Shown here piece after piece: positions 13,288 to 26,970 of a DNA stretch of 64,000 nucleotides. Source of the DNA: Megaleporinus macrocephalus (lineage: Eukaryota > Chordata > Actinopteri > Characiformes > Anostomidae); the NCBI GenBank assembly GCA_021613375.1, contig CM038702.1:21704349-21768348 (forward strand), given 5' to 3'. The notes beneath the pieces were generated by a model. It was not told where the DNA came from. It was given only the letters and a program-made list of their open reading frames with translations, and searched no databases. Positions within the stretch are counted from its first letter, which is position 1. Each line of letters opens with the position of its first letter. The position numbers and the translations under genes were made by a program.

Positions 13288-13845
13288 ACACATGCGAGAA
13301 AGTGATATCAATCCTAACTTGACACTTATTAATAGTGATTGATGTGGTCATAATTATTTTGACTTGGCACCAACGACATTGACGTACGATGCTGGATGCA
13401 TGGACTAATGATGTCCGGTATGTGATCTAGGCTTATAGATAAAGTCTAATTGAAGTGTAATTCCTTTTAGACTACATCGAAGCCTCCTCTGGCTACATAA
13501 TGAAAAGGGCACACAATGTGCACATGGTAAACATGAGCAAATAATAGTGCAAAACCCCAAGTGCATATTTAAATTTATGTTTTAATCATGGTTGTGATGT
13601 CACAGCCATAAACACATGTTGAACTTTCTCACATGGTCCCTGTTTTTCTCCTTTCCAAAAAACTACCCCCAGTCTAGTTTTACAATCATACAATCTCAAA
13701 AACCTTGCGCACCATCTTGCTCGTATGACATGTTTGGTTAAAGAGGTGTAAAACGGTGTGGAACAGCTATTGATGGGTGCATCAGAGGTGTTACCCCATC
13801 TGCAGCAACATGTATCTCAACCCCACTGTATTAAAAAGGCAGTAC
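13288..13845 (+). repeat. Local duplication, unit 2
   Basis: Second copy of the unit at 11761-12303, in the same orientation about 1.53 kb further right. It has extra sequence in the middle (around 13540-13575 and 13620-13660) relative to unit 1. Two members of a dispersed family inserted close together remain an alternative to segmental duplication. Confidence 0.9.
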
Positions 13846-13846
13846 G

Positions 13847-13890
13847 TTGTTGGCCTCTCCTGGAAAGTTGCAATTTGGGAGATTTGTTAT
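13847..13890 (+). repeat. Fragment of the TIR-bearing MITE family
   Basis: TTGGCCTCTCCTGGAAAGTT and the following GCAATTTGGGAGAT match the right part of the MITE copies near 23.6 and 48.9 kb. It directly abuts the end of duplication unit 2. Confidence 0.55.
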
Positions 13891-15179
13891 ATACAACCAT
13901 GATATAGAATCTTACATACATTGTAAATACTTCTTACAACATCTGGTAAAGTGAGTCTGTTCAGACACAGATGGCCGTCACACCAAATGCTACAAAGGTT
14001 ATGAGAAGTTTATGGTTCAGCAAATCCTGTAAATATTATGGCAGGAACCCCCCATAAAACTGCCCCAAACCCTGGAGATAAAGACTTGGCCAGAAGGGTC
14101 ACATGGGCCAGATGAAACAAGGAGTCAGGCCTGTATGTGAACCCTCCCTCAGACCATCTCAGATCATGTCTGTGCTACTGTATCCTCAAGAATAAAGCAT
14201 ATTCTCTGAAGTCTCCCTCTTCATTTCGACAGCAAGAAAAGAAGTTTATTTATAACACGTATGAGACATACTGTTATGATGATTGATTGTTAAGCGCAGA
14301 ATATTTCATGGCACAAACTGTAGCTTACCTAAAATCACAAATTAAAGTAAAAAAACAATAGTGTGTCCTAAATTAGAATTTTGTTTCTGAGCAGTCGCCA
14401 CATTTTATCATGAGAAGATGGAGAATATTTACAGGTAAAATGTACAAGTTTTGCTCCTTTACAATGTTACAATGGCTACTCCTGGGTCAGTATGTTACCA
14501 GTGATGGATGCTCTGTTATGGAACAAGCGTGGTAGGCTAGGCTGATGTAAGAACAGTGAAAATGCTTTTCTGAACAGAAAAACAACAACAGTAGAAGGCG
14601 ATGAGTCTCCATCACATCCAGTGTCAAGAGAAGCAAGTCGAACGTTTTAGTTCATTTGCTCTTCTGAGACTCAGTTATGTTACACATCTGACACGAAACC
14701 CTATCCATTTTCTTTGCCTGTCAAGCGTATTTCTCTGCATTCAGATACATTTTTGTGCAACACCAGAGCTGTCACCAAAAAAAAAATGATACACCACATT
14801 TTACCCACAATGCATCTTTTGTTTTGTTTTATTTTACTTTTTTGTTTTTATTCTTAGTTTTTTTCCCTCATGTTTTTTATTCAATGCTATCTGTTTACTG
14901 ATACTCAAACATCAAAATGACTCAGAATACACATTTCTATTTATGACCCTCTGACCCAGCAAAGCAATAAAAACAAGCTTGCACTTCATTTACACAGCTA
15001 GAGTGAGAGACCTTTAGTGAACACTAGCCTAGACACAGGCAATCTTCCTTTTACAGAGAAGCACACTCATCGCAAAGTTTCAATCTCACACAAATGACTC
15101 TATTTGCCAGACAGCTGTCAGCATGTTAGCGGGCTGTGGGTGATGGATTCGGACAAGAAGGGAACAAGAGATTACAAGC

Positions 15180-15425
15180 AATTTACTGGCTTTCTTTGTC
15201 AGTGATGGCCTATTGTAGAGAATCACATCCATATTTGGCTTGAACAAAACGCAAGGCATGGAGCTCTTTCGCCATTTAATAAAATCAGATGTTATTCGAA
15301 AGGATGGAGTGATATTAGCAAAACGGCGCGATTTGTCATTACAGAATTTGACCCGACGGGTATGAAGTCATGGAGAGCTCTGTCAGCACAGTGCTCCTAC
15401 ACGTCTGCACTCTGGGTAAGAATGT
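15180..15425. promoter_or_regulatory. Candidate conserved non-coding element
   Basis: Non-repetitive block with unusual complexity for this intron, including GGCATGGAGCTCTTTCGCC, AAAACGGCGCGATTTGTC and a GACCCGACGGG segment. The call rests on texture alone; an enhancer function is speculative. Confidence 0.25.
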
Positions 15426-18400
15426 TAACATCAAAGACAACGAGTGGCTCCAGGGTTTCAACATGCTGCTATTCATAAATTCATTAACATGAGATATAAG
15501 AAGTGATAACTCAGCAAAACTACCACTTTAAAAGATCATCTACACTAAATGCAGTTTGGGGTCTCAAGTTTGCTTCTTTGGTTATGCTATAAGGCTAATG
15601 GAGCTAGTAAGTAATGGACGTTTATGGGCACACTGCAAAAATGATAATCTTAAAAATACAATTTTGAAATTTCACTAAGAACAAACAAAATTGAACACTT
15701 AATTTTTTCAAGATTAAAAGATTACATTTATTGTATTTAGACAAGTCCTGCAGACCTTTAAAAAGAAAGACATTTAAGTGAAATCTATTTAGCGTTATAA
15801 TCTTAAACAGATTCCAAAAAAATACATATTGTTTTGAAGTATCTACTTTAATAGCAGAGAGCTTTTCGAGCTAGCTGATACAAATACTGATACAATACTA
15901 TTAAACTAGACTAGACTAGCTAGACTATTAAAACTGTCTAGCTAAAGCTAACTGAGATACTACAGTTAAATGAGATATTTAGTTTACTGTTCCAAAGTGA
16001 GCGGACGAGAGAGAGGGCAACTATTTATGGCTGCTGCAAAAACGTTGCTTGGTTTACACAACATATTTAAATAGAATTGCACATGTACACTATTGTGGAG
16101 CCTGCAGCAGTCAGAGATACAGTCAAGGTATATCCGCTGTTCATTTGGAAGTTTTTCTGATTTCAGCCACATGCACAGCTGGATTAATGTGTCATGTGTG
16201 TACAGGTATTTTCAGGAATGTATCTCATTTTAAGCATTACAGTATTGACTTAAGACATTCATACGTTTACAACTTATACTTATTTCTAGTAGTTTTCTAG
16301 TATTGAGCTTAAAGCTTAAGCATTCTAATTTTATTCTCATTTATTTTAAGAAAACACAGTTTTAGATTATTATAATAACATCAGATATAATTAGTGTTAT
16401 GTTAATCTAGCCAAAATGCTTAAAATAATAAAGTATTTACTGATTTTAGAATTACAAGATTATTTACAGAACAAGACTTTTTTTTCTTATTTGAAGATAT
16501 CTTCAGTACAGTTTTCTCATCACACTGGCAGATCATTTTGCTCAATTCACAATTTCTTTTCTTAATTTGGTTTTATTTGCAGTGTGATTAACATTGTGCT
16601 AACTACACGCTTATTGTCGCTTCTACATCTTATGTTCCTCCAAGCCTAGTCATCCATCCTCTCCAGGTTTGACTACAGGAGATCTGAGCTGTAGAAGGTG
16701 AGGGAAATATATAGTAGCACATCACTCTATGATGAGTCTCAGATTGTGGGTGGAGGTTGAACATAGAGGCAGCCACTCAATCCCCCGGAGACCAGGGCAA
16801 ACATCGCCCTCCTAGAGATCTCTATGTCAGGCCTAATTATCGCCAAAGCTCATCCTATTTCCCTCGATCTTCTTGACCTCCTGTATGACATTGCAGTAGA
16901 TTGCTCAAAACTCCTCCTCATGACTGCTTGTGCCCTGTTTCATGACGAAACCTTAATTCCACACAAGTGGTTTCTTAGGACGATCTTATCTGAAAATGAT
17001 ATATACTTTAACATGTAGTAATGGGAAATTTGACTGTAAAGCAGTGTGCGTGTTTCAGCAGGATTTACATGCGCAGAAACGCTACACTATACAGATCCAG
17101 AGGGCAAAACTACTAATGCTACGACTGCCTGCCTCTGTAACATGATGGATAAGAGCATCTGCCAAATGCGTGAATGTATCATCAGAGCTTCTAGAACAAC
17201 TGTTTATTATGGAAATGTACAGTGACTTCTGGAGAACTTCAGCACCGGACCTAATGGGTGCACCTTTTGTGACCATCATGTGCACTCATTTACTGTAATG
17301 CCATCCTCTAGCAGCTAACAGTAGTGTAAGGTTCAGTTCAAAACAAACATAAACACTGTACTTATGGGTTTCTCAACTTGTTTTCTTGCTTTGATGGGGT
17401 ATTTTATCTACTTCAACTTGTAAACCTGAAGTTTTGCCATATCACCTACCGTCACCAAAATGCATGTGAACTGTAATCAGGTAAAACTCATAAACCTTAA
17501 GATAATGTATATTTTATACTATGTTTCACTAAACTGACCTGGCTACACATTATTTTAGTAGTTCTACATTAAACATAAATTACATATATTTTACCTTGTA
17601 TGTTGTAAAATTTAGTAAAGAGCCCTGACATAGAGCTGCTGCCACTATTTTTCTATCCACCAGACTAAAACCTGGTTAGACTGCAGCTCGTATTTGGAGC
17701 CAGAGACATATCTAAAACTTTTTCTTATGTAATGTGTCCCACATATTGGAAAACAAAACCTGCTTGGTTGATTACACTTTCCCTTTTGAAATACGTTGGT
17801 AATCTAACATACAAGGTCTTAAGTTCAGCTCCTGAAGTCCTAACCAATGGGAAAGCTTGCTTCAATGTGTCTACCTTGATACTATTGGTGTGGTTATGCG
17901 TGAGGGATGGGCTAGATAGTAGTGAGGGAGTAGGATGGAGTGTGAAGAGTGGAGTTGGGGATTGGGGTGCGGTAAGCCAAAGCTCAACAATTATTTAAAA
18001 GTAGGAATGGTATTAATATGAGTACTGATAACATACATGCAAATACATTTAAATAAACAAGCATTAAATCAGAAAAAAAATCAGCCTAGAATAAATAAAA
18101 AAAAACAAATAAATAGAAATGAATTAAATTTTCAAGCAACAAGCTACACTGCAAAAGGTTTTTACTTAAATGGTTAAAATAGTGCTTCCTGAGCATTTCC
18201 TGAAGGCAGTCATATACTTAAAAAACACATAATCATGATGAAAAAGTACATGCTGAGGCTATGGCTATGTTTGTGATGAAGACACTGCAAGCCGTGGTTC
18301 CTGTCAGTGTCACTGTGAAGAAATCCAAGTTGGTAATTTAAGAGCAATGAAGAATTTCATGTCAACTCACTCTAAATCGTTTTTGGTTATATCAGTAATT

Positions 18401-18717
18401 CAGTAAACTAAAGAATTTTGAAATAATAGTGAAATTCCTCTTAATTAAAATGCCCTTAAAATTAAAAGGCTAGAGGATTTACCCACACACAATGTATTGA
18501 CGATGTATGCCAAAATATGCCTGAAATGTGTAATATAATTGCAATGTGTGAATTTGAATGCTTTACTTGGGGAGATCATGAAAATGTCATGGAAGAAAAC
18601 ATAAGCTTTTCTTCTCAGCCTCAGCACTTAGTCATAGGATAACTGCAGTGACGGATTATATATGTTTCTACATGTGTGTGCCTGTGTTTATGAGGGTGTG
18701 ACAGACTTATTTCTCAC

Positions 18718-18926
18718 CTCCCCCGCAATCTTTCTCCTCTTCCTCAATGCTGCTCTTGATACTGTCGTATTCCTCATCAATGTTCTGGTGGCCGCGGATC
18801 TGGCTGAGTACGCGCCGGGCCTTCTGGGTAAGACCTTTTTGGATAAGCCAGCGAGGACTTTCAGGCAGGAAGAGGAATCCAAAGAACTGAACCAAAGCAG
18901 GTACTGCAGACAGGCCCAGCATATAC
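18718..18926 (-). CDS. slc2a13: SLC2A13 (HMIT) exon 3, TM6 and start of central loop
   Basis: Third coding exon, 209 nt. The first G completes Arg245; 69 codons (246-314) follow, and the last base opens codon 315. The peptide runs [20 protein letters not shown] (TM6), then [11 protein letters not shown], the hallmark PESPR motif that ends TM6 in this family, then a charged loop with [20 protein letters not shown] and EEEEKD. This closely follows vertebrate HMIT. The donor G|GTGAGA is strong. The acceptor is CTGTTCAG|G, and its pyrimidine tract is part of a (CT)n array about 94 nt long on the coding strand. TM7-TM12 and the long extracellular loop of HMIT are missing because later exons lie outside the window. 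Confidence 0.95.
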
Positions 18927-18929
18927 CTG

Positions 18930-19037
<108 letters not shown>

Positions 19038-20574
19038 AAAAGGCAACTTAGTCATCTACACCTCCTACATTAACATCTACTACATTTATGCATTATGAAG
19101 GTGAAGTGACATGCTGGCACTGTATGGTCTAAGACAAAAGTATCACTCAACTGGTGAGGCGCATACAATTAAAGAATAGAGTTTATTAGTTATCTGTAGA
19201 GCAGTTGTTTTCACCGAGACCTGGTATACAGGGCAGTGGCTTATGTGTTGAGAGCAGAATTTACTGTTTCACTTTCTCATAGGTCACCTAACCTCTGGAA
19301 TTACAATTTAATTCTGTCATTGTTCGTTGTATGTATTTCATTTAATTGTCATTCAAGTCTAGTATTTTTTAATAAATAAATGATAAGCATAAATGTCAGC
19401 ATGCAACAGGTTGTGCTTAATTTAATTATTTATTTAATGTAATTACTAATTAAATGTGCACAACCACAACATTAAACAGAAATGTGTGTTTATGCTGTTA
19501 ATGCGATTTTTTTGTTTAGAGTATGTGCCATGAATAGTCTTTGGAACCAACCATGTTAAAAATTGTAAGTAAAGCTCTTTCCCCACATTTAGTGGAAGCA
19601 GCCAGTTGCAGATATGTGCAGATATGTCTTCTAAAGGTGTCATTAGTCCTAACTAACAAGTACCCCTGAAGTCATACATTAAAACACAAATGAATCTATG
19701 TGTAATAAGAAATTGTTCCATATTTCATGTGTTACTGTTATGCCCAATAGTCTATTTAAACTGGCAGAGGAGCAGAACTAAATGCTGTTTTAGAAAGTCT
19801 ATGAATATGCACACTCACGCAAAGCACTACTTTTATATTCTGTCTGTTGGTCCCTCTGGAACCATTCACTTCATTTCACTCACTTATTTTTGACTCTTTT
19901 ATCCTCTAAACTTGCTTCAGTGGAACAGAAATGCTGGTGGCTTAGCCCTGTCGCTAGGCTAATGCTAGCCTCTGGTGTTAATGAGGCCAATCATTAAAAG
20001 TAGCTAACAGTTTTACACACAAAACACAAGTTTCCTTGTTTAGATTGATCTTTCTTCTCTAAACTTGTGTCAGTGGCTTCAGTGAGCCTGCATGCTTGTG
20101 TTTAAAGAAGTTTGAACTAATGCTAGCTTCTAGTGCTAACAAGTACTCTAAAGAAAAGGCAAAAAGCATTTAATCTAATATCTATACTGGACCATAATAC
20201 ACAAGCCCATCTATGGTGTATTCAACTAAGCGGCTACATAGTCATACTGAAAAAGAGTGTTTTCATGTACTAATGTGATGTTTCATTTAAATAAGCATTT
20301 TTTCATTATTTTATTCATTATAGTTTTCATTTTTATTTTATTGTTTTTCTATCCCACAGCCCGCTTAAGTATGTCATAATCTAGACCTCTGCATTTTTCA
20401 TCCTTTTGTTGTGATGCTTCAATTGCAATGAATTTGCTTGTGGTTCATTTCATGCCTGCCTAAAGCAGATACACCTAATCCATTGTGCTTCTCTATAATA
20501 GTGAGCATGATAGGCCCGCATTTAGAGTCTAAAACTTTCAGTGACATGCATTTCTCTGCTAAAAAAAGCATACG

Positions 20575-20680
20575 ACAGGTCCAAGCTTGTTTATGCTGGT
20601 TTTGTTTAGCTGGTCACCCAGCATGGTCAGTATACCAGCATCTAAAACACAACATATGCTGGTTTTACTGTTGCTCTCTA
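20575..20680. mobile_element. Short MITE-like element (ATGCTGGT family)
   Basis: Repeated ATGCTGGTTTT and its inverted form (ACCAGCAT) flank a short palindromic centre. Elements of this pattern are widespread in teleosts. A related fragment occurs at 62415-62465. The class is not assigned. Confidence 0.45.
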
Positions 20681-21640
20681 GCAGTAAGTGTACTCGTCTA
20701 TGGACTAATAAGAGATGCAAGATGCTCGTTTGCGTTTCTCCCGACACATCACTGCCAGATGCTTAATTGCATCATATAATTTAATGGGCCGTTTACGATT
20801 CAGAACACTAGTCAGTGAACAGGTCATCACTTTGACTATTAAATAAGAGATGACTTTAAACAGAACCCAGAGATAGTCATCTCACAGTGTTAACCCCCTT
20901 CAGTGAACCGTCTGAATCACTTAAAGTGCATTATTAATGTAATGCCACACTAAAATTCGTGACTCATTAGAAGACGATCAAAGCTGAAATGTAATAATTT
21001 CATAGAAAACCTGGCCGTCGCTAAAGTGTATATGATAGAGCAGTGTTCTCTTAACAGCTGTAACATTTCCGTGAAGAAATACATCTACCACACGACTGTG
21101 TTTACTGATCCAGCATGTCTTCTGATATCAAACCAGTAATAGGGAGTTTGCCCCGCTTTAACTATAGTTAGTCTGGAAAGGCTTTAAACTACATGCTGAA
21201 AAATAATGTGAGCATTTGATTGAATTTAGCATATATGTTACTGTTTAGGGCACATGGGGACAATTTATTTAAAAAAGCTATTTTTTTAAAACAGGTAGAT
21301 TTCAACTGCTCAGCAACACACTTTATATTTTAAATAGCTTTGTCCACTGTAGAAGGTGGTTTATTTTAATTTTGTGTTTTCATTGTTACTCAACGCTACA
21401 CTTTCATGACTTCAAACGTGGATATCTTTTGTGATGAATGTTAAGCCCAATTTGAGGATTAGTTTTGTCTAAGGACGTGTAATTTGAGTGATTACCGATG
21501 ACCTTCATGATTTTAATTCAGAATAATTCTGCCGTGTCTGTAGTTTTTACGTCCGCTCGGTAATAATGTCGAGTGCAAATAGCCCTGTTTGAATTGACCA
21601 GGTAATTGACAACAGATGAGGCTTCCCATTCACCAGCGTC

Positions 21641-21754
21641 TTGTTCAAATTTCATCAGTCCACCTGAAATGGTGCAGTAAGTACATTCCAGGGCCTGAAG
21701 CGTTATAATAACCACTGCTACCCCATTTAAGGTGGAAGGAGGAAATTTGAACAA
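21641..21754. mobile_element. Short foldback element
   Basis: Left arm TTGTTCAAATTTCATCAGTC followed by CACCTGAAATGG pairs with right arm CCATTTAAGGTGGAAGGAGG followed by AAATTTGAACAA, so both ends form about 30 bp of inverted repeat. Related CACCTTAAATGG / CCATTTAAGGTGG fragments occur at about 10670 and 38170, so it is a dispersed family. Confidence 0.7.
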
Positions 21755-22935
21755 AAAGCTGGCGATTAACAAACTTGACCTCAACCTCACAGAAAACGTC
21801 CTTTTTTTCTTTTTGTCACTAAAACAGAGCTTGATTTCACCCTTAATTTTTGGTGATGACTGAATTAGAAGGAGAAGGAAAATGAAATATCTATTCTTGT
21901 TGCAAGGCTGTGCAATTTCTGTTGTTCTGCGACATTTGGTTAAGTTAAATGAGCCCACTTTACAAGCCTAATGCTAGTCTATATGCGGGATAGTAGCACA
22001 ATGTGCTGTTACTGTTTAGAAGTGTGCTGCCTTGTACACAATGCTGGTGTTAATGTCAGAGCAATGATGCTTCGATTCTGGTTATTTCGGGTAATTCAGG
22101 GTAATTACAGAAATCCTTTAACCCGTATGAATCAGCTAGTCAAATACGCACTTATTACATTACTGGACCTCCTCTGCTAAAACTAATCATACTTGAATAG
22201 GGCTTTAGACCACCTACTGAATGAAGTAATGTCATTTATTATATGTGAGTGTTTAAACATAGCCAACAGCTATGCCAGCATAATAAGTTTAAACAGCTAG
22301 CAGGTGCTTAGACAGTGTCTATGTACATTTTATCTGATCATTTACAAGTGGCGACACGTTTATACAAATCTGATGGTCAATGGAGACGTTATTTATTGCC
22401 ATAAAGCACAGAAAGTCAATGAACTCACAAATGCTCTCAAGTTTGAAGAGCCGAATGCCTTTAGTGCAGGGGGAGAGCACGTGTCAAGAGGCAAAACATA
22501 GAAAACTGACTTCTTAACCATTCATTGCAAGAAACTGAATTACTGCACACTGTGAGCAGCAACAAAATTTCCTCACATGGAGTCTGAGCCAGGCTTTAAA
22601 GGAGGGAAGTGGCTGCAAAGCAGATTGGAAGGGATCTTGGAAGAAAATTCCTCTGTTTAGGATATCATATCTCACATCATTTTTAGGGATTGAGGCCAGA
22701 TAAGAACTCTACTATAAAGAGCAGTCTTAGCCAAGGATTTGTGGTGATTATTTTAGATGCAGGGAAAGTTTTCTGATAACGCAACATTTCATAGAATTAA
22801 TCCTGCATGTTTTATATCCCCTCCCACACGGAAGGCTACAGGTCCTTGAGAGGCAAACTGGGCTCAGCCACATAAAAGTCCTTAAATATAATCTAAGACT
22901 ATTTAAAATCCTCAAACAAAACATTTGGCTACAAG

Positions 22936-23182
22936 TATATCGTTGCTGTCCAAAGAAAAACGAGTATCTCAAAAATGGCAACTTTACAGGAGAGAACAAA
23001 AACTGTCGCTACTTTCAATGCAAGTCAATGGAACCAGGTTTTTTTCGGAGCAGTTCTATTGGTCCACTATTCATGACATTATTACACAGTGTAAACAACA
23101 GCTGTCATGTTTAAATGATGCAGAAAAATAGAAATCGACAAAAAATAGAGATATATGTTTTTCTTTGGACAACGACAATATA
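22936..23182. mobile_element. MITE with about 35-bp terminal inverted repeats, copy 1
   Basis: The left end TATATCGTTGCTGTCCAAAG, continuing AAAAACGAGTATCTC, is the inverse of the right end GAGATATATGTTTTTC, continuing TTTGGACAACGACAATATA. It is 247 bp long with no coding capacity. Related copies occur at 23457, 37796, 48733 and 57190. Flanking TA suggests TA-targeted insertion, but this is uncertain. Confidence 0.8.
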
Positions 23183-23456
23183 CAGATGAATATGTTTTCT
23201 TTGTCAGTTTGCAGTGGCTAGGGAGTATCGCTATGCTTTTTAATCTTTATTCATTGTTAGTCTGAGTACCACAGGCAATGATTTTGTTGCGTTCTCCTGT
23301 ATATGACAAAATAACAGAAAACCCAACGACTTACAAAGCATACTTACAATAGAAGTCATCATAGAAGTGAAACGCATAAGTGGATGTGATGTCAATGTCA
23401 AATTTATAACATATAATGTGATTTAAAGATCTGTCAACTTGAAATTAATAAATCAT

Positions 23457-23645
23457 CCCAGTCCAAAGAAATCATGTATCTCCATTTTTGTGTATCTTTA
23501 TCTTTCTGCATCATTAGAACACAGCAGATGTGTGAAAATGTCACAATGAATGGACCAATAGAACACTTCCAAAATCACACTTACACTAAAAGCAAAGAGT
23601 GATTTTGGCCTCCCCTGTAAAGTTGTCAATTTGGAAATACAATGA
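23457..23645. mobile_element. MITE family, copy 2 (truncated end)
   Basis: Matches copy 1 in inverted orientation: CAGTCCAAAGAAATCATGTA start, TGGACCAATAGAACACTTCC middle, GGCCTCCCCTGTAAAGTTGT end. Confidence 0.7.
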
Positions 23646-24599
23646 TACGCGCATCAGCGATGATACGTGCATCCCTTTCTCCTTCAGACCACACTAAACA
23701 CATTAAAAGACAACATCAAAGAGCCCTTAGTGTCTTTCCCAGGGAAACAGAACCATGATTCGAGATGAGGGTGATGTTCAAAGGGAGACCTGAGACCGGA
23801 TCTAAATCTACTATGTATGTACAGATTGATTAATGAAAAGAATTCTTTCTTCTCAGTCAAATTCTGGCTGTGCCGTGACATTTGGCCAACCGAGACGTGA
23901 CACATGCTCAAAATGTGACACATCTTCATTGTTAACTGAAGAAGAAAAGAGAAAAGTGTTAATTGGAAGTGGGAAAGCTTGGAAAGATGGAATGGGCTAA
24001 ACTAAGCAGTGACTGCCATGTGATTTGCATTGATCTACAAGGTGTCATTTACACACCCACACTAACATCTTGTACCAGAGGCAGTTGGCAGGTTACGACA
24101 TATGTATTAAGGACATGGAGAGAGAAGAACCAGCATCACTGTGTATGAGAGTGGCATGAGAGTATCGCAGATGGAGATGGGGAGTGGCGAAGTAATGTGG
24201 TTGGTGCAGTTATTATAAAATAGTCAATGTAAAAAAAGTCAGTGTAAACACAGACAAGTCCTTTGTTTCATAGTGCAGTCTTGTAAACAAGGATTCTCAG
24301 GTACCTAACACACTTATGCTAAAACAATTTTTAAATCATATTCTATAAATTATCTAGGTTATTTACAACTAATAAAAGAGGTAAATTGACATGTAAATTG
24401 ATCTTGAAATGTGTTATAGAATAAAAAAACTGTATTTACATTGTCATAATTGAATAAGGAGATTGCAAATACAAATCCTTCGAATACAAATCCCAGGTTT
24501 TACAGATGGACCAAGAATGTTATTTAACAGCCCTGACTATATTTTTACATAAGACAACAAAACAGCAAACATGGTAGACTATGTACAGAAATCTACCAT

Positions 24600-24690
24600 T
24601 CTTAATTCAATTAAATTCAATTCAAGTTTATTTGCATAGCGCTTTTATGTCATCACAAAGCAGCTTTACAAAAGCAAATCTACAGTAAAT
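24600..24690 (+). repeat. Dispersed teleost repeat fragment (TTTATTTGCATAGCGC type)
   Basis: AATTCAATTCAAGTTTATTT, then GCATAGCGCTTTTATG and CACAAAGCAGCTTTACA, form the common beginning of an interspersed repeat seen throughout teleost genomes. A longer relative is at 57470-57660. The superfamily is not assigned. Confidence 0.6.
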
Positions 24691-24999
24691 CTAACGTACA
24701 GTGTTCTGTGGAAAACATAGATAGTTTTTGTTTTTCATAACTTATAGCATTGCAAAAATTTGTGCATTGTAAATCATGAAAACACTGAAACACTGGGGTG
24801 ATGTAAACGTCTGACATAGGCCATATAATATTTAATTAGGCAAAACTTCTATAGATGACAGCTAAGTAATCAAACAGTCAAACAACAAAAAACAACAAAA
24901 CATTGAACTTCAGCATTTAAACATTTAAAAATATTATATATTATGAAACATTTTATGGTACCAAAACATTAGTGGACATGTCCATCAGGGTCTGTTTCA

Positions 25000-25171
25000 A
25001 ATTGTTTTTGTACCATAAAATACTTTTATTTTTTATTTATTTATTTATTTTTTTTATCTCTTACTTGTCTTAAAAGAAGTAGCTCCCCAATCTTGTTGTG
25101 CATTTTGTAGAATGACAATAAAGAGCATTCTATTCTATTCTATTCTATTCTATTCTATTCTATTCTATTCT
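25000..25171 (+). mobile_element. Non-LTR retrotransposon 3' tail with (ATTCT)n
   Basis: The sequence ends TTGTAGAATGACAATAAAGA followed by about 9 copies of ATTCT. A GACAATAAAG end followed by a short microsatellite tail is typical of L2/Rex-like LINE 3' ends in fish. Only the 3' end is present; no reverse-transcriptase frame is visible upstream. Confidence 0.6.
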
Positions 25172-26852
25172 AAAACCTTGTAATAACTCAGACAATTAGC
25201 ACTGTACTCCATGTAGTTACTGAATAATAAGCTGTGATATGTTATAAGACTGGGATAAGACTGAACAATCTTGACTATTCTGGCCAGTGCATGTGTGTTT
25301 CCTCAAACATGTCTACTCTACAATGCAATATGTTGTTTTGCTATTGCCATCTATATGTAGTAGCGCTTCCCCCTCCATGACAGAACCTGTGTAGTCATCA
25401 TTCACATCACACAAACCTGCAAACCCAAGCAGTACAGGGATCTATTACAGGATGAGTCATCCACTCACCACAAACCGTGACAACTTCCTCCTTGCTTTGC
25501 TACTAGAAAAACCAGCAGAGTGCCAGACTTACAGCTCAAACATAAGAGGATCGAGTGAGAAAGAAATGTATGTCAGGATGCGAGAGCGAAGGAAGTGCTG
25601 CCTGACCTAAGCCATTACTCCTCTACCCCCACCTCCATTAACATAACATCCTTCACACATCTCCCCTAAAAGAACTGGTTACAGCAAAACTGTTGCTGTC
25701 TCTCAAATTGAGTACTTCTGTAGCGTTCCAGCCATTTTTAATGCAGGTAGTGAGTTCACACTAATAGGTGTCTCACAATTATTACATAAGTGCCTGATTG
25801 CAATTATTTGTGAAGATTGCAATTATTGAAGCTGACTGGAATCTTTTTCCACAGTCATTAGATTACACTGCAAGAAGCGGAAGGTGAATTAGATGGTTCA
25901 TTGAGACACACTATGGACAGTTTCTAACATCGTAACATGTTAAGGGGCAGAGCAAGTAATGTTTGAGTACTTCTTATCTATACATTTCCCTTTCCATACC
26001 TGATCCACAAAAACAGGATGATTCCAAATATCAATACTGATACTGAGTATATCTAACCTAACCAACCTATAAGCTCTCATTTATTAAAAAATAATCTATA
26101 TGGGTAAAATCTATGTTCTGTGTGCAATAAGGTGTACTTGTCCAATACTATTCAAATATTTTGTATTCCCCAAACAATTTTTTTTATTTCTTATAAAAAA
26201 TAGACTAAATCATTTAACTAGGAGGCTGCTTACTGAGGAACAGTGAGCTAAATATCTCATTTAACTCTAATATCATTCAGCGACAAGAAAAGAGAGTTAG
26301 ACTGTCTTATTTTCAGTAGAAGTGACTGCACTGTGTTGTAATCTCAATGTAAAACTGGCACCATGGATGTACAATAATTTCTCATATGTTTAATATTTTT
26401 TGACTAATAAACAAATATGGTTTAAATGTCACATCATAATAGTTTTAAGTACAGTGTTTTAAGGCATGTAACTCTTATCAGTCGGAATACCAGGTAAGTG
26501 CTGCATCACTTAAGGCGGACTGGAAAAGGCAAAAAAAAGCCTTGTGAATACAAAGCTAACATCAGACTCAGAGAAATAAGATTACAATATCATAAGGAAA
26601 ACTTTTTTATGTTTCAATGACTTTAAATGAGAACGGGTATATATTTTGACTCTACTTCCTTTGTAAATGCCACAGACACCTGTATGACAATATTATGTGG
26701 CCGATAATGGACGGCAACACTAGGCTTGCCTAGCCTTGTTTATAAGTACAACAAAATGCCACCAAGAAATGCATTCTTTCTTCTTTGAGAATTCAACTTC
26801 AAGTATGAAAAAACATCTGCAAGTAAAAGAGACAAAGCCACATCAGAGCTTG

Positions 26853-26854
<2 letters not shown>

Positions 26855-26933
<79 letters not shown>
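26855..26933. repeat. (AT)n microsatellite
   Basis: About 39 uninterrupted AT units. Confidence 0.98.
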
Positions 26934-26937
<4 letters not shown>

Positions 26938-26970
26938 AATTGTAAAAATGGACGTACATCCATTTAGACG

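Larger units (their letters stand above)
1..18717 (-). other. slc2a13: SLC2A13 intron 3, partial (at least 18.7 kb)
   Basis: Sequence downstream of the exon 3 donor on the minus strand. I looked for the next HMIT exon (the conserved TM7 region) and did not see it, so intron 3 probably extends past the left edge. A short exon could still be missed by eye. Contents recognised: a hAT element at 1.63-2.60 kb, a dispersed repeat with a 36-bp minisatellite at 5.0-5.9 kb, a foldback element at 7.84-8.55 kb, a local duplication at 11.76 and 13.29 kb, and short microsatellites. The stretches 1-1.6, 2.6-3.5, 9.4-11.1 and 16.5-18.6 kb hold nothing else I can support. Confidence 0.75.
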
